Shown here: one piece after another, positions 25,375-34,991 of the stretch
Layout of the letters: each line of letters opens with the position of its first letter
How positions within the stretch are numbered: position 1 is the first letter of the stretch
Source: Oceanotoga teriensis
GTDB lineage: Bacteria > Thermotogota > Thermotogae > Petrotogales > Petrotogaceae
Assembly (NCBI RefSeq): GCF_003148465.1
Contig: NZ_QGGI01000008.1
Coordinates: 80,862 to 144,861 of the forward strand
Length of the DNA stretch: 64,000 nucleotides
Reading direction: 5' to 3'
Notes under the pieces: generated by a model
What the model was told of the DNA's origin: nothing
Seen by the model: only the letters and a program-made list of their open reading frames with translations
Databases searched by the model: none
Position numbers and translations under genes: made by a program

Positions 25375-27388
25375 TTTTAAATGTGTCGACTATGTTTTTT
25401 AATTTTTCAGATATTTCTTTTAGATATGAGCTGTTTTGTTCGAGTTCATCAGATGATTCAGCTGATTCTTCTATTGTTTTTAGAAGTTCTGCCATATCTT
25501 CTTTTATGCTGTATATAGATTTTGAAGATGTGTCAACCGCACTTGAAATTTCTTCAGTACTTGCACTTTGTTCTTCACTGGTTGCTGTGAGATTTTCTAT
25601 CATATTATCTATTTGCATTATTTTCTCTCTTATTAGAGCAAATTGTGATTCCACTGAATCTGCTTTTTCTGATATATTTTCAACTATTCCAACAGTTTTT
25701 TGTGTTGCAACATCTGCCGATTTTACTCCATCTTTTATATCTTTTAATATACCTTCTATTTCAACCGTAGTTTTACTACTTTCTTCTGCAAGTTTTCTTA
25801 TTTCTTCTGCAACAACTGAGAATCCTTTACCAGCTTCACCTGCACGAGCTGCTTCTATTGCAGCATTCAAAGCCAAAAGGTTGGTTTGATCGGCTATACT
25901 GTCTATCTTTTCAACTATTTCACCTATATTTTGTGATTTTTCCCAGACTATATTTACTATATTTGATGTATCTTTTGATTGATTATCTGCATCTCTTATG
26001 AATTTAACTATTTCTTTTATGCTTATTTCACCATTTTTTGTGGATTCATATACATCTTTTGAATAATCGCTTAAATCTTGAGCCGATAAAGACACGGTTT
26101 GTGCTGAAGCCGCAACTTCTTCAACACTTGAACTGACTTCTTCTATTGAAGATGAAGAATTTTCTATATTATCATTTATATGTTCTGATTTTTCAAGTGA
26201 TTTTTTAGACATGTTTAGATTTATATCTGAACTCTTTTTTAAGCTCTTAGATGAATCATTTAATGTTATTGCAGAGTCTCTTAATTCATTTATTAAATTT
26301 GTGTAAGTATCAACCAATTTATTTACTGATTTTGATATAGATCCTATTTCATCTCTTCTCTTTAAATATTCATCTATTTCTGTTTTATTTATTTCTTTGA
26401 AGTTTTTTTCGGATAGATTATCAACTATATTTGATAATTTTTTTATTGGTTTTGAAACCGAATTACTTATTATGAATGAAACTCCTACTATAATACCAAG
26501 TATTATGAGGGTTATAAAAGTATTTCCTTTATATAATTCTCTGACACCTTCATTGAACTGGCTTATTGGCATATAAAATGCAAAAACCCAATTAGGAGTA
26601 TTATCTACTTTTTTATAAGCAGCAAAGTATTTATTCCCATTTTCATCTTCAAATAAATTAAGTCCAGAATTTTTACTTATTACATCTGACACTATGGATT
26701 CCAAACCAGAAAATCCTTTTTCTTGAGATTGCATTAAATTTAAGCTCATTATGTATTTTTCTTCTTTATGATACATAACTTTTCCCGTTCCATCTATAAT
26801 CATAGGAAATCCTGCATTGCCTAATTTTATTCCTTGCGTAAAATCTTTTAATTTTTCAAGTGATATTTCTACTCCCAATGTACCAGCAATTTCACCATCT
26901 TCATTTCTTACTTCTTGAAAAATTGCAAATACATTTTTTGAGTTGAATGAAGATTTATAAGCATTACTTATATTCATTTTTTTGCTTTTCATATATGTTG
27001 TATATGAATTCATATTGCTTAAGTTTATATCTTTATTCGTTGCAGTAAATCCCCTACCATTTTTATTCACAAAAAATAAATCATTGTATATATTATCTCT
27101 GTATTTATTTAAATTGTTCATTTCTTTAATCATACCAAGTTTATCTTCTAAAATAAATTCATCTGAATTTGCAAGAAGTTTTAAATCATCTACTCTTGCC
27201 AATACAAAGTTCTCAAGTTCATCTTCTCTTGCATTTACAACTTCACTCACAAATCCCTCTATCAATGGAGTCAGTTCTCTTTTAGCATTTATAGATATTA
27301 CGATCCCCAAAATAGCGAATGATGAAATTACTGAAACAAGTATTAAAAAAAGGATTCTCTTATTGAGTGTTTTAAAGTTTATACCCAT
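25370..27388 (-). CDS. Methyl-accepting chemotaxis protein
   Basis: A 672-residue chemoreceptor. A helix ([20 protein letters not shown]) is followed by a large outside dCache-like sensor (residues about 35-290), a second helix ([17 protein letters not shown]), HAMP, and the coiled-coil signalling region. Its tip, [20 protein letters not shown] then [18 protein letters not shown], binds CheA/CheW. ATG 27388 follows GGGGAGG; the ATG 21 bases upstream overlaps that site. It links small-molecule sensing to motility. The ligand is unknown. Confidence 0.93.
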   Translation of the reverse strand: MGINFKTLNKRILFLILVSVISSFAILGIVISINAKRELTPLIEGFVSEVVNAREDELENFVLARVDDLKLLANSDEFILEDKLGMIKEMNNLNKYRDNIYNDLFFVNKNGRGFTATNKDINLSNMNSYTTYMKSKKMNISNAYKSSFNSKNVFAIFQEVRNEDGEIAGTLGVEISLEKLKDFTQGIKLGNAGFPMIIDGTGKVMYHKEEKYIMSLNLMQSQEKGFSGLESIVSDVISKNSGLNLFEDENGNKYFAAYKKVDNTPNWVFAFYMPISQFNEGVRELYKGNTFITLIILGIIVGVSFIISNSVSKPIKKLSNIVDNLSEKNFKEINKTEIDEYLKRRDEIGSISKSVNKLVDTYTNLINELRDSAITLNDSSKSLKKSSDINLNMSKKSLEKSEHINDNIENSSSSIEEVSSSVEEVAASAQTVSLSAQDLSDYSKDVYESTKNGEISIKEIVKFIRDADNQSKDTSNIVNIVWEKSQNIGEIVEKIDSIADQTNLLALNAAIEAARAGEAGKGFSVVAEEIRKLAEESSKTTVEIEGILKDIKDGVKSADVATQKTVGIVENISEKADSVESQFALIREKIMQIDNMIENLTATSEEQSASTEEISSAVDTSSKSIYSIKEDMAELLKTIEESAESSDELEQNSSYLKEISEKLKNIVDTFKI

Positions 27389-27578
27389 TTTATATTCCTC
27401 CCCATCCAAACATAATTTAAATATATTATACTATAATTTACTTAAAAAGATATAAATCATTAATTTCTTTTTGTATTTATGTATACTCAAGGTTTATTAA
27501 TTATTTTTGAGAATTAAAATCTATGTTAATAGTGTTATAATTGTTTATGTATATTAATGATTATTCTAAGGAGGATTT

Positions 27579-28337
27579 ATGTTAAAAGAAAACTTTATTC
27601 AACAGTTTGAGCAGGTAACACTTAATGCCTGGCCGGCATTGAATGAGTACTATATGGATGGATGGCTTCTTAGATTTTCCAATGGTTTTACAAAAAGAGC
27701 AAACTCAGTAAATATTTTATATGATAGCAACGATGACTTAGAGTATAAATTAAAAAAATGCGAAGGTATTTATGAAAAAATGAATCTAAGACCTATATTC
27801 AAATTGACAGACAGCACTCATTATATAAAAGAATTTCTTGAATCTCATGATTATACTCCTATTGGAAAGTCAGATGTACAGTTGCTTCATATAAGTCATG
27901 ATGATATTTCTTTTGAAGAAAAAAGTGATTCTGAACTTGTTTATTTTGAAGAGTTTAATGAAGAATGGTTTGAAATCTTCTGCAATATGAAAAATTTAAA
28001 TTTAGAGCAAAGATCTACTGCAAAGAAAATGTTTGAAAAAATGCTGAATGAATCATTATATATAATATTGAAAAGAAATGAAAATATCATTGGAATTGCA
28101 ATGGCTGTATTTGAAAGCGAATTTGTTGGTGTTTTTGATTTAATTATAAATGAAGATTTTAGAAGATTGGGACATGGAGAATATATTATGAATTTCATTC
28201 TCAATTATTCTTCAGAAAGAGGTTATAGAAAGAGTTATCTGCAAGTTTTATCTGATAATGAATCGGCTTTTAAACTATATGAAAAACTTGGTTATAAAAC
28301 TGTTTATAATTATTATTATATGGTAAAAAATGACTGA
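27579..28337 (+). CDS. GNAT-family N-acetyltransferase
   Basis: A 252-residue protein behind AGGAGG. The N-terminal part has NAWPALNEYYMDGWLLRFSN, then KRANSVNIL, a pattern of two-domain GNAT proteins. The C-terminal part holds the acetyl-CoA region FRRLGHGEYIMNFIL and the final GNAT motif NESAFKLYEKLGYKTVYNYY. It transfers an acetyl group from acetyl-CoA to an unknown amine. It is transcribed alone and ends in its own terminator. Confidence 0.85.
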   Translation: MLKENFIQQFEQVTLNAWPALNEYYMDGWLLRFSNGFTKRANSVNILYDSNDDLEYKLKKCEGIYEKMNLRPIFKLTDSTHYIKEFLESHDYTPIGKSDVQLLHISHDDISFEEKSDSELVYFEEFNEEWFEIFCNMKNLNLEQRSTAKKMFEKMLNESLYIILKRNENIIGIAMAVFESEFVGVFDLIINEDFRRLGHGEYIMNFILNYSSERGYRKSYLQVLSDNESAFKLYEKLGYKTVYNYYYMVKND

Positions 28338-28371
28338 GATTGGATTTTATCCTATCTCAGTCGTCTTTTTA
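28332..28371 (+). terminator. Terminator after the GNAT gene
   Basis: GACTGAGATTGG pairs with CCTATCTCAGTC (one mismatch) around a 7-base loop, followed by GTCTTTTTAT. On the minus strand it lies just after the end of the UbiA gene. Confidence 0.8.
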
Positions 28372-29322
28372 TATTGATTTGAAAAATATTCCAAGTATTA
28401 AACTTATTATATAAGATATACTTATTAATCCAAGGTTTTTGACTGCATATATAAATGTATCTTTTTTAGTTTGTTTTTTCATAAAATATCCTATATGTTT
28501 GGTTACAGGTATTATGGTTGCAAGTCCTATGACTGTAGTCCAAGGCATCCATCCTAAAATCATTAATATTAAAAGATCTGCATAGGATATATAATAAAGA
28601 TTTCTCCATAAATTTAAAGCATTTTTCTTTCCTAAGTAATACGGAAGTGTATATCTTTTATTAGCTATATCTTCTTCTAGATCTGATATGTTATTTGCAA
28701 GCATTATATTTGATATAGAAAAAAATAGTGGCATAGATATTAAAAAAATTTTTATTATTTCTATAATATTTAAGTTTAAAACTATATTCCAGTTTTCTAT
28801 CATCATACTTATATGACTCATATCATAGATGTTTATATACACAGATAAAAATAATATTATAAATCCCATAAAAAATCCAGAAAAAATCTCTCCTAAAGGC
28901 ATTCTTGATATTGGAATAGGCCCAAAAGAATATAATATTCCCGTTATAAAAGATATTACACCTATGAATAAAGTTATCCAACCCGTGAGATAGGTTAAGT
29001 ATATTCCAGCACAAACAGCTATTATAATTAAAACAAGTATAGTTGTAATTACTTCACTTTTTTTTAGATTATATTTCACTATACCATTATGATGTTCAAA
29101 TCCATATCCTTCTTTTTTTATTGCTTTTTTGTAATCCATATAATTATTTATTGCTGTAGTTGCCATATCAAAACATATCAAAGATATAAACATAATAATT
29201 ATATTCAATGGTTTTACAATTCCATACATATAATAAGAATATAATGTTCCTATTATAAAAGGAAAAACACTTGCAAGTTTTGTCTGTATTTCTACAACCT
29301 TAAAAAATGATTCTATAGTCAT
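28369..29322 (-). CDS. UbiA-family prenyltransferase (MenA/DmkA type)
   Basis: A 317-residue membrane enzyme with eight or nine helices. The first Asp-rich motif is AINNYMDYKKAIKKEG near residue 58, and the second is NNISDLEEDIANKRYTLPYY near residue 210. They bind Mg2+ and a polyprenyl diphosphate. By family the enzyme attaches a prenyl chain to 1,4-dihydroxy-2-naphthoate to form demethylmenaquinone. It lies next to polyprenyl-diphosphate synthase and NDH-2 genes, as in extracellular electron transfer loci (DmkA). A different aromatic acceptor cannot be excluded. Confidence 0.82.
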   Translation of the reverse strand: MTIESFFKVVEIQTKLASVFPFIIGTLYSYYMYGIVKPLNIIIMFISLICFDMATTAINNYMDYKKAIKKEGYGFEHHNGIVKYNLKKSEVITTILVLIIIAVCAGIYLTYLTGWITLFIGVISFITGILYSFGPIPISRMPLGEIFSGFFMGFIILFLSVYINIYDMSHISMMIENWNIVLNLNIIEIIKIFLISMPLFFSISNIMLANNISDLEEDIANKRYTLPYYLGKKNALNLWRNLYYISYADLLILMILGWMPWTTVIGLATIIPVTKHIGYFMKKQTKKDTFIYAVKNLGLISISYIISLILGIFFKSI

Positions 29323-29354
29323 TTAAAAACACCTCATAAGATTTATTATATTAA

Positions 29355-29383
29355 AAAAGGTAATACCTTAATGGTATCACCAA
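29355..29383 (-). terminator. Terminator after the polyprenyl synthase gene
   Basis: On the minus strand GGTGATACC pairs with GGTATTACC (one G-T pair) around ATTAA and is followed by TTTTTTAAT. It separates the synthase from the UbiA gene, so the latter may have its own promoter or depend on readthrough. Confidence 0.7.
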
Positions 29384-29385
29384 TT

Positions 29386-30366
29386 TTAATAGTTTCTTTT
29401 TAATAGTTTTGGAATTATTTCAAGAAGAATATTTTTCCCTTTCGAATCTGGAAGTCCTTGTATATCCTCTATAGCTTTTTTAGTATATCTTTCAGCCATT
29501 TCTTCTGTTTTGTCTATAGCACCACTTTTTTGAGTTAATTCAATTAAAAGCGAAATATCTTCTTTTTTTAAAGTATCTTTTAATAATATTTTTTTTATAT
29601 CCGATGAATACTCTGAATTCAATGAAAGTATTATGGGTAAAGTATAATATCCTCTCAAAATATCCGATTGTACTTCTTTTCCAAGAGTTTTTTCATCACT
29701 CTTATAATCTAAAAGATCATCTGTAAGTTGAAAAGCCATTCCAATATGATGTCCAGCTTTTGCGATTTTTTTTATTTGTTTTGAATCTAAATCTGTTTCA
29801 TTTGCCCCAGCTGAAAGACTTGCCGCAAATAAAGCAGCAGTTTTGCCACTAATTATTTTTAAATACTTTCTAACAGATATATCCAAATTGTATCTATATT
29901 GATTTTGTATCATTTCACCCTTACAAATCATTGAAATCCCTTTAGCAAGTTCTTTTAGTAAAGTGTGAGATATATCAAATTCTGAAAGCATTAAAAAGCA
30001 TTGACTGAAAAGATAGTCTCCCATATATACTGCATATTCTTTAGAATATTTAGAGTGTATGGATTCCTTACCACGTCTAAGATATGATTCATCTATTATA
30101 TCATCATGTACTAATGTCGCTGAATGTAACATTTCTATAGCCGCTGCAAGTTGACGTATATTTTCTGCATTTTCAACATTTTTAGTTCCAAACAAGCTTC
30201 CAATTATTAAAAAAGCTGGTCTCAACATTTTTCCACCTGTTGAATACAGATAATCAAAAGAATTGTTTAAATATTGTTCACTACTTTTGCTGACTTTTTG
30301 CATAGTTTCTTTAACATATTCTAATTCCCTTTCAATATCAGGGTAATCCTTCCAAAATTTACTCAT
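29386..30366 (-). CDS. Polyprenyl diphosphate synthase
   Basis: A 326-residue trans-isoprenyl synthase. The first Asp-rich motif is LVHDDIIDESYLRRG near residue 82 and the second is FQLTDDLLDYKSDEKTLGKE near residue 207. Small residues (Ala, Thr) before the first motif suit a long-chain product. ATG 30366 follows GGTGATG; the earlier in-frame ATG lacks a ribosome site and lies in the preceding terminator hairpin. It would supply the isoprenoid tail for the neighbouring UbiA enzyme (DmkB-like role). Confidence 0.88.
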   Translation of the reverse strand: MSKFWKDYPDIERELEYVKETMQKVSKSSEQYLNNSFDYLYSTGGKMLRPAFLIIGSLFGTKNVENAENIRQLAAAIEMLHSATLVHDDIIDESYLRRGKESIHSKYSKEYAVYMGDYLFSQCFLMLSEFDISHTLLKELAKGISMICKGEMIQNQYRYNLDISVRKYLKIISGKTAALFAASLSAGANETDLDSKQIKKIAKAGHHIGMAFQLTDDLLDYKSDEKTLGKEVQSDILRGYYTLPIILSLNSEYSSDIKKILLKDTLKKEDISLLIELTQKSGAIDKTEEMAERYTKKAIEDIQGLPDSKGKNILLEIIPKLLKRNY

Positions 30367-30401
30367 CTCATCACCAATTTCTATATCTTTTGAATTAAAA
30401 A

Positions 30402-30447
30402 CAAGCGTGTTCACTTTCTTGTGCTTTTAATAATGAACACGCTTTTA
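30402..30447 (-). terminator. Terminator after the NDH-2 gene
   Basis: AAGCGTGTTCA (30403-30413) pairs with TGAACACGCTT near 30434-30444, with a T-run on the minus strand. It separates NDH-2 from the downstream synthase gene. Confidence 0.75.
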
Positions 30448-30461
30448 TTATTTTATCTAAA

Positions 30462-32345
30462 TCAGGTATACAAATACCATTTTTTAGCCCATTTAACTTT
30501 TTTCCATTTTTTCTTTAACCAAGGTAACACATAATAATCAAGGCCAAAAGTACTTCCTGATCCACCAACAAGCGCTATAGCACCGAATATATACCATAAC
30601 ATTTCAAATGGAGCCATTCCAGATGACCATATCATAATTCCCATTGCAACTGTCGCAAGTGAAGAAATTGCTGTAAATAATCCTGCAATAAGTAATATCC
30701 CAAAGACTATTTCTGCAAAAACCATAGCGGTCTGGAAAAATGTTGCCATAAATGTAAAACTTCCATCTGAGGAATAAAATATCAAATTCATAGACCAATC
30801 AACTATACCTTGAATCCATTCTGGAACTGGTAATGCTGCTCCCCATGCTGATGTTGCTGCTTCTGCTCCACCTGAAGTAGCCGCTTCTGCTACTTGTGAA
30901 GCTGCTGTAGCCGTATCTGCCCATGAAGCACCTGAAGTAGCCGCAACTTTTGCAGGTATAAGGAATATATCGCTTGGATTTTCAAGAACTCTTGGTAATT
31001 TTGCTATCCCTTCTTCAAGCCATTTATATCCAACAAATAACCTTAATGGGAATAACCAAAAATTAGGCGATCTTTTAGCAAAATATCCTCCAAGAAAGCT
31101 ACGTCTATCTGGAACTGAGAAAAATTCATGTATAACATAATTCCATACTTTATGAAATCCTGCTACTTGTAAGAAATAAATTACATTTATAAAATGTTTT
31201 ATAAACATTGCAATCCAGCCAGTGAATTTCATAGGTTTTTGAGCACTTCCAACCTGTGCAACCGCATATTGTCCACCGATTGAAACCATCATACCATGAA
31301 ATTTCGGTTTATATTTAAGTAATTCCCCACCGTTTATTGTGGCAACTATATTTTTTGCAACAAGAGCTGAAGAGTGTTCTGCATTTTCAACCATTTGAGG
31401 TACTGGTCTTTCTTCTCCTTCTGGTATAAAAAAGATATTATCTCCAACAACAAATACATTTTCTTTTCCTTTTGCTCTCAAATTTTCATCTGTTTGAACA
31501 CGATTTCTTCCTATCTTTTCTATATCGAGTTTTGAAGCTATATCACTACCTTCAATACCTGCTGCCCATATAACTGTTTCAGATTCTATAAATCTTTCAT
31601 TATTTATTATTACACCATCTTTTTTAACTTCAGTTATATTAGAATTTAAAAGTATTTCAACACCTAATTTATTCAAGCGATTTTCTGTTTTTTTGATGAG
31701 TTTATCATCGAGCATAGGTAAAAGTTTAGGAAGTAAATCCATTATATAAAGTTTAACTTCACTTCTGTCTATATCAAAATCTTGACATAGTCTTTTAACC
31801 CATTCTCCAAGTTCGCCAGCCATTTCAACTCCTGTAAATCCACAACCAATAGTTACAAAAGTTAATAGTTTTTGTCTTTTCTTTGCATCTCTTTCTGAAA
31901 CTGCTTTCGTAAAATTATCCATTATATGTTGCTTTATTCTTAAAGCATCTTCAAATGACCATAATGTGAATGCATTTTCTTGAGCACCTTTACATCCAAA
32001 GAAAGCTGGTTTAGATCCTGAACCAAGAACTAAATAATCATAATCATAAGTGTTCACATCACCTACAAGTTTTTTACCTTCAAAATCAATTTCTTGAATA
32101 TAATCTAAAACAATATTAACTTTTCTTCCAGCGAAAATCTTCTCAAGACTTATCCTTACCGCATCTTCTGGTACACGATTTGCCGCAACTTCATGAAGTT
32201 CTGTAAGCATTGTATGATACGGATTTTTATCTATGAGAGTTATTGTAACATCGTCTCTTTTTTTAAATTTTTTTGCCAGTTTTTTGGCTGTTAAAACTCC
32301 GCCATACCCTGCACCAAGTAAAACAATTTTCTTTACATCACTCAT
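30462..32345 (-). CDS. ndh2: Type II NADH:quinone oxidoreductase fused to a DoxX-like membrane domain
   Basis: A 627-residue protein. Residues 1-400 are NDH-2: FAD site IVLLGAGYGGVLTAKKL, NADH site VTIGCGFTGVEMAGELG and the second FAD site NVFVVGDN. Residues 430-620 are a DoxX-type membrane domain (FPLRLFVGYKWLEEGIAKL onward, four helices). Between its first helices lies an Ala/Ser/Thr-rich loop (residues about 475-520). ATG 32345 follows AAGGTGAT. It would oxidise NADH and reduce a membrane quinone. Genes for quinone synthesis lie downstream and those for an EetA-like protein and a flavinylated reductase lie upstream. Confidence 0.88.
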   Translation of the reverse strand: MSDVKKIVLLGAGYGGVLTAKKLAKKFKKRDDVTITLIDKNPYHTMLTELHEVAANRVPEDAVRISLEKIFAGRKVNIVLDYIQEIDFEGKKLVGDVNTYDYDYLVLGSGSKPAFFGCKGAQENAFTLWSFEDALRIKQHIMDNFTKAVSERDAKKRQKLLTFVTIGCGFTGVEMAGELGEWVKRLCQDFDIDRSEVKLYIMDLLPKLLPMLDDKLIKKTENRLNKLGVEILLNSNITEVKKDGVIINNERFIESETVIWAAGIEGSDIASKLDIEKIGRNRVQTDENLRAKGKENVFVVGDNIFFIPEGEERPVPQMVENAEHSSALVAKNIVATINGGELLKYKPKFHGMMVSIGGQYAVAQVGSAQKPMKFTGWIAMFIKHFINVIYFLQVAGFHKVWNYVIHEFFSVPDRRSFLGGYFAKRSPNFWLFPLRLFVGYKWLEEGIAKLPRVLENPSDIFLIPAKVAATSGASWADTATAASQVAEAATSGGAEAATSAWGAALPVPEWIQGIVDWSMNLIFYSSDGSFTFMATFFQTAMVFAEIVFGILLIAGLFTAISSLATVAMGIMIWSSGMAPFEMLWYIFGAIALVGGSGSTFGLDYYVLPWLKKKWKKVKWAKKWYLYT

Positions 32346-32923
32346 AATATCACCTTTCATATAAAAATATTTCTTACCCTAGCCAAATGGCTTTTGATGG
32401 AAAAATTCCTCAAAAATAAAAATAGTTAAAAATATGTATTTTTTCTTTAAATTTAGATAAATATTATCTGAATTTAAAAATAAAAAATAATCACCTTGTG
32501 AAAAAAGATACTTTAAAAGTATAGAGAATTTATTAGGTGTGCAAACCTTACATATTTTATTATATCAGAAAAATCACTAATTAATCAAACGTATAGTTGA
32601 ATTTTTCAAATCATTTATTTTAATACTTTAAACTTTATTTCAATCTGAAAAAAATAGTATTTTTATATAAAAATTCTAAAACCTGCATTTATAAATGTTT
32701 TGTGATTAATATATTAATTTATCGTATATATCAATTAAATATATATATCATTAGATATAAATCTTAGTTATTATGCACTCTTAATAAGTATTTTAAAGAG
32801 ATTCATTCTTAAAAAATATTTTCTAACATAAAAAAATTTATTTACCAAAAATTTACTTATCCATATTTTTAAATTTTAATATTATTCAAAATATCCTCCT
32901 ATTTTAAATAGGAGGATATGAAA
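32346..32923. other. Long AT-rich region upstream of NDH-2, no gene seen
   Basis: About 545 bases before the NDH-2 start hold no supported gene. On the minus strand there are short inverted repeats (AGCCATTTGGCT close to the start, and TACTTTTAAAGTA near 32512), so the NDH-2 mRNA may have a structured leader. A half match to a Rex-type NADH-sensor site (TTGTGAAAAAAG, near 32497) is present but lacks the second arm. I do not recognise a known riboswitch. Confidence 0.35.
32891..32917 (-). terminator. Terminator after the NusG-domain-II gene
   Basis: TATCCTCCTATTT pairs with AAATAGGAGGATA, a perfect 13-base stem with a one-base centre; TTTTGAATAAT follows on the minus strand. It ends the reductase/NusG-II unit. 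Confidence 0.7.
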
Positions 32924-33265
32924 TTATTTTGTTTTTATCTCAACAAAGACTTTATTTGGGAGGCAGACAATCATCTCACCATTTTTACTTTTAGCTCCCA
33001 TATGTACACATAATTGGTTATCACAATCAGATTCATACATTTCTATGGTTTTATTATGTATTATAAGAATATTCGTACCATAAATTGTATCTATTAAGAT
33101 TTTTTGTTCTTCATCAGTGAGCTCATAAGTACCAAATAATTCATCTGCAACATATATTTCAGCAATAAGTTTGCCTTCTTTTTGAGAATTTAATTTTTGA
33201 TATGCTATAAATACTATTGCTGTTAAAACTATTAATATTATTATAGTAATATCACTTTTTTTCAT
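32924..33265 (-). CDS. NusG-domain-II membrane-anchored protein (EetA-like)
   Basis: A 113-residue protein with one N-terminal helix (ITIIILIVLTAIVFIAY) and an extracytoplasmic NusG domain II fold. The C-terminal pattern YESDCDNQLCVHMG, then MIVCLPNKVFVEI, with three Cys residues, is typical of this family. From memory of published loci, such proteins occur beside flavin-based electron transfer genes. It begins 7 bases after the flavinylated reductase stop, so the two are co-transcribed. Its molecular role is not established. Confidence 0.75.
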   Translation of the reverse strand: MKKSDITIIILIVLTAIVFIAYQKLNSQKEGKLIAEIYVADELFGTYELTDEEQKILIDTIYGTNILIIHNKTIEMYESDCDNQLCVHMGAKSKNGEMIVCLPNKVFVEIKTK

Positions 33266-33272
33266 TAATTAA

Positions 33273-34991
33273 TTATTTTACTTCTTTCGCAGCGTTTAAT
33301 CCTGCAATTCTACCAAATATAGTTATATCTGCCATAGCATTTCCACCAAGTCTATTAGCACCATGAACTCCACCAGTTACTTCTCCAGCAGCATAAAGAC
33401 CTTTTATAATATTTCCATCTTTATCTATAACTTGTGCATTTGTATTTATTTTTATTCCACCCATTGTATGGTGAACTGCTGGCCATACACCTAAAGCATA
33501 ATAAGGTGCTTTATTTAATTCTGTTGTCATAGATGTTCTACCAAAATCAACATCATTTTTATTTGAAACAAATCCATTATATTTTGCAACTGTTTTTACA
33601 AGATTTTCTTCATTAACATTTATTTTTTTTGCCAATTCTTCTAATGTTTCACTTTCTATTAATAATCCTGCTTTTGAATATTTTTCAATAGCTTTTAAGC
33701 TATCTCTTACATTTTGGTCAAATACAAGATAAACTCTTTCTTCTGGTTGTTTTAATTCAGCAGCTGATACTACATCTCTTGTCTGTAATTCATTTATGAA
33801 TCTTTCACCATTTATATTAACTAATATTGCTCCATTACCTCTTACTGCTTCTGTTATGAGTTCTCCATTAACACTTGATGCTGTAGGATGGATTTGAATT
33901 TGTTCTAAATCAACAAAATCTGCATTTACAGATTCGCCTAAACCAATTGCATCTCCTGTTGCACCTGGTTGATTAGTTGTACCAAATCCTTTTAATTCTG
34001 GTTTATATTTAACAACTAAATCTTGATTTGCACCAAAACCACCTGTTGTCAATATAACAACTTTAGCATTTATACTATATTCATGACCTTTTGAATCTCT
34101 AACTTTTATACCAGTGATTCTATCATCATTTTTTAATAATTCTACCGCTTTATTATCTACTCTTATATCTACTCCAACTTCTCTTGCTTTTTTTTCTAAT
34201 GCTTTTGCAACATTTGATCCTACTGCAGCTCCACCTGTAGGTCTATGTGCTCTATCAACACTTGCACCACCAAGTCTTCCTACATCTGTCAAATCAGCAC
34301 CCATTTCTATTAACCAATCTACAGTTTCTGCCGATTTTTCTGCCAATACTTTTACTAATTCTTCATTGTTAAGGTATTTTCCACCTTTCATAGTATCTTC
34401 AACAAAAAGTTCTACACTATCTTCTATACCTTTTTCTTTTTGAACTTTTGTTTCTGCAGCATTTAATCCACCTGTTGCATAATTTGTGTTTCCACCTACA
34501 ACAGCTGTTTTTTCTACTAATATAACATTGACACCAGAATTTTTTGCAGCTATAGAAGCAGATAATCCAGCTCCACCTGCACCAACTACTACAATATCTG
34601 TTGTTACATCTTCAAATTTAGCATCATCTGCAACTACTTTAGGTGTTAATTTTATGCCTGATTTATCTACAGCATTTTTTACTGCTGTTATTATTCCTTC
34701 TGAAGTCCATGTTGCACCTGATAATACATCTATATCTGGGTTGTTTTGAGCAACTATAGAATTAATAACTTTTGTAAATACATCTTTTGTAAATTCAGAT
34801 TCATGATTTTCAACTACATCGATCTTTTTTATTTCGTTATTTTCAATAGTAACTTCAACCTTTATAGTACCATTTTTACCTTTTCCTTCACCTGTAAATA
34901 CATTTGAATCTTTTGAGTCTTTACATGAAACTAATGAAATCATTAAAAAAGTTAATAATAAAAATACAACTACCTGCTTAAAAATCTTCAT
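33273..34991 (-). CDS. Flavinylated lipoprotein reductase (FMN-bind plus fumarate-reductase-like FAD domain)
   Basis: A 572-residue lipoprotein: signal ending in LVSC, then an FMN-bind domain (residues about 30-110) with the covalent flavinylation motif DVLSGATWTS, then an FAD_binding_2 domain (VVVGAGGAGLSASIAAKNSG). Residues matching the fumarate reductase active site look conserved: IQIHPTAS, TEAVRGNGAI, HHTMGGIKI and VHGANRLGGNAMAD. It probably reduces fumarate or a similar unsaturated acid outside the membrane, taking electrons from quinol through the bound flavin. No ApbE flavin transferase is in the window. Confidence 0.88.
   Translation of the reverse strand: MKIFKQVVVFLLLTFLMISLVSCKDSKDSNVFTGEGKGKNGTIKVEVTIENNEIKKIDVVENHESEFTKDVFTKVINSIVAQNNPDIDVLSGATWTSEGIITAVKNAVDKSGIKLTPKVVADDAKFEDVTTDIVVVGAGGAGLSASIAAKNSGVNVILVEKTAVVGGNTNYATGGLNAAETKVQKEKGIEDSVELFVEDTMKGGKYLNNEELVKVLAEKSAETVDWLIEMGADLTDVGRLGGASVDRAHRPTGGAAVGSNVAKALEKKAREVGVDIRVDNKAVELLKNDDRITGIKVRDSKGHEYSINAKVVILTTGGFGANQDLVVKYKPELKGFGTTNQPGATGDAIGLGESVNADFVDLEQIQIHPTASSVNGELITEAVRGNGAILVNINGERFINELQTRDVVSAAELKQPEERVYLVFDQNVRDSLKAIEKYSKAGLLIESETLEELAKKINVNEENLVKTVAKYNGFVSNKNDVDFGRTSMTTELNKAPYYALGVWPAVHHTMGGIKINTNAQVIDKDGNIIKGLYAAGEVTGGVHGANRLGGNAMADITIFGRIAGLNAAKEVK

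Noticed and set aside
25383..25889. Serine-rich 168-codon frame opposite the chemoreceptor
   Set aside because: It is the reverse-strand shadow of the conserved methyl-accepting domain and has no ribosome site.
32346..32560. Possible riboswitch before NDH-2
   Set aside because: Short hairpins are present, but no conserved core of any riboswitch class that I know could be matched.
34114..34749. Ser/Thr-rich frames opposite the flavinylated reductase
   Set aside because: They are antisense shadows of the FAD domain, without ribosome sites or signal features.
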